DNA of 64,000 bases from Megaustenia siamemsis. Its lineage: Eukaryota > Mollusca > Gastropoda > Stylommatophora > Ariophantidae. Where the stretch lies: positions 69,235,087-69,299,086 of the forward strand of contig JAVIAB010000073.1 of NCBI GenBank assembly GCA_032433765.1, in the 5' to 3' direction. Below are positions 63,291 to 64,000 of the stretch, piece by piece (the stretch's first letter is position 1; every line of letters starts with the position of its first letter). Position numbers and translations under genes: made by a program. The notes beneath the pieces were generated by a model that saw nothing but the letters and a program-made list of their open reading frames with translations, ran no database searches and was not told the origin of the DNA.

Positions 63291-63707
63291 TACTAAACTA
63301 TTTGTTGTGCTGTTTCTTAACTCTATCTGATAGCACTGGTATAACTAACTCCGGAGATTTCTCCTATAACGTTTTTTCACATTATATTCTCCTACCAAAA
63401 GCAATAATATACAATAAATCATGTAAGAAACAACACTTATGAAGTGTTTTCCTTATTTAATTGGCCTGCTTTACTTTGTAGCATGGCCTTATGGTTAGGA
63501 TCAACATTACTATTTTTCGTGGTGACAAATAAAACCTAGCACGTGCAGACTACTTGCAACTTGTGGGAATATGAAAGGCATAAGTCATGTTGTGCACGGT
63601 GTATCTGTTTGTCTATGGGTGCTTGTTTCATCAAATATTGTTAACATTTCGGGAGAATCAATCACCGCTGAATAACGTAAACATACAGATTTCGTTTACA
63701 GTCAAAA
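63291..63707. other. No recognised feature
   Basis: AT-rich sequence, no motif. Confidence 0.45.
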
Positions 63708-63760
63708 TAAAGAAAGAAAAAGAAAGAAAGAGAGAGATAGAGAGAGAGAGAGAGAAAGGA

Positions 63761-63794
<34 letters not shown>

Positions 63795-63800
63795 ATAAAT
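63708..63800. repeat. (GA)n-rich microsatellite
   Basis: About 90 bp of GA and GAAA repeats. The remaining 200 bp to the window end show nothing recognisable. Confidence 0.95.
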
Positions 63801-64000
63801 GAATATACAGTTTAGGAAAAATCCTAGTTCGACTAAAATTAAAGATACAGCACACATGTGTTTACGCAACATCCAGGGAACAAAAACGAAAGTATTTGAT
63901 TTTGTCGTGGCTTCTTCCCTATTCATTTTTGGTTTGTCCCTTAGTGTCTAGGCGAGAGTTAGTTTTGCTGTAATCCTCTCATTCAGTGACCTATTCTCCG

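Overview
This window looks like nuclear intergenic DNA from a metazoan, most likely a lophotrochozoan and possibly a mollusc; the phylum is inference only. It is AT-rich and I found no intact host gene. It is filled with 5'-truncated non-LTR retrotransposons (LINEs), tRNA-derived SINEs, one DNA transposon and about 30 tandem arrays. Nearly all long open frames are translations of tandem arrays or frames on the wrong strand of LINE remnants. No bacterial gene organisation, rRNA, CRISPR array or functional tRNA gene was seen.

The LINE labels are mine. LINE-A and LINE-B are RTE-like by their C-terminal motifs. LINE-A has a YADD box and ends in a GATGAT tract (13741, 19992-, 46885-, 57355, 62900-). 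LINE-B ends near a shared GGTATGGCAC motif plus GATGAT (2094, 15635, 37856-, 39160-, 40283-, 41735). LINE-C and LINE-F are C-terminal tails. LINE-D (42471-42817 plus 44938-45425) is split by a transposon. LINE-E is at 18846- and LINE-G at 29545-. The I-type LINE carries an RNase H domain (8286-11600, and 39773-). The common SINE has a perfect A box and B box, a T-rich 3' end, and in at least five copies identifiable target-site duplications (TSDs).

Layout. 1-8.3 kb: minisatellites, LINE tails and SINEs. 8.3-11.6 kb: an I-type LINE split by a 2,080-bp solo-LTR-like insertion. 11.7-13.4 kb: a SINE whose A-box half is amplified about 26 times, then a 21-bp array. 13.7-20.8 kb: LINE remnants. 21-28 kb: GA-rich, 50-bp, G-run, 32-bp and CA-rich arrays. 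28-36 kb: LINE remnants, TA arrays and a 2-kb array of 99-bp units. 36-45.4 kb: LINE-B copies, an unknown repeat (R1) and a nearly complete 2.1-kb Tc1/mariner-like transposon with clear inverted repeats. 46-64 kb: three decayed hammerhead-ribozyme-like motifs 3' of LINE-A copies, very long arrays, and a SINE next to a 47-bp array.

The main observation is that several tandem arrays lie on the 5' side of a dispersed element and contain that element's first bases. In the clearest case (60968-62334) the 47-bp unit equals target flank plus SINE head, bounded by a TAGCT microhomology. The SINE's TSD shows that the array formed after the insertion. This suggests that 5' junctions of retroelements seed satellite arrays in this genome.
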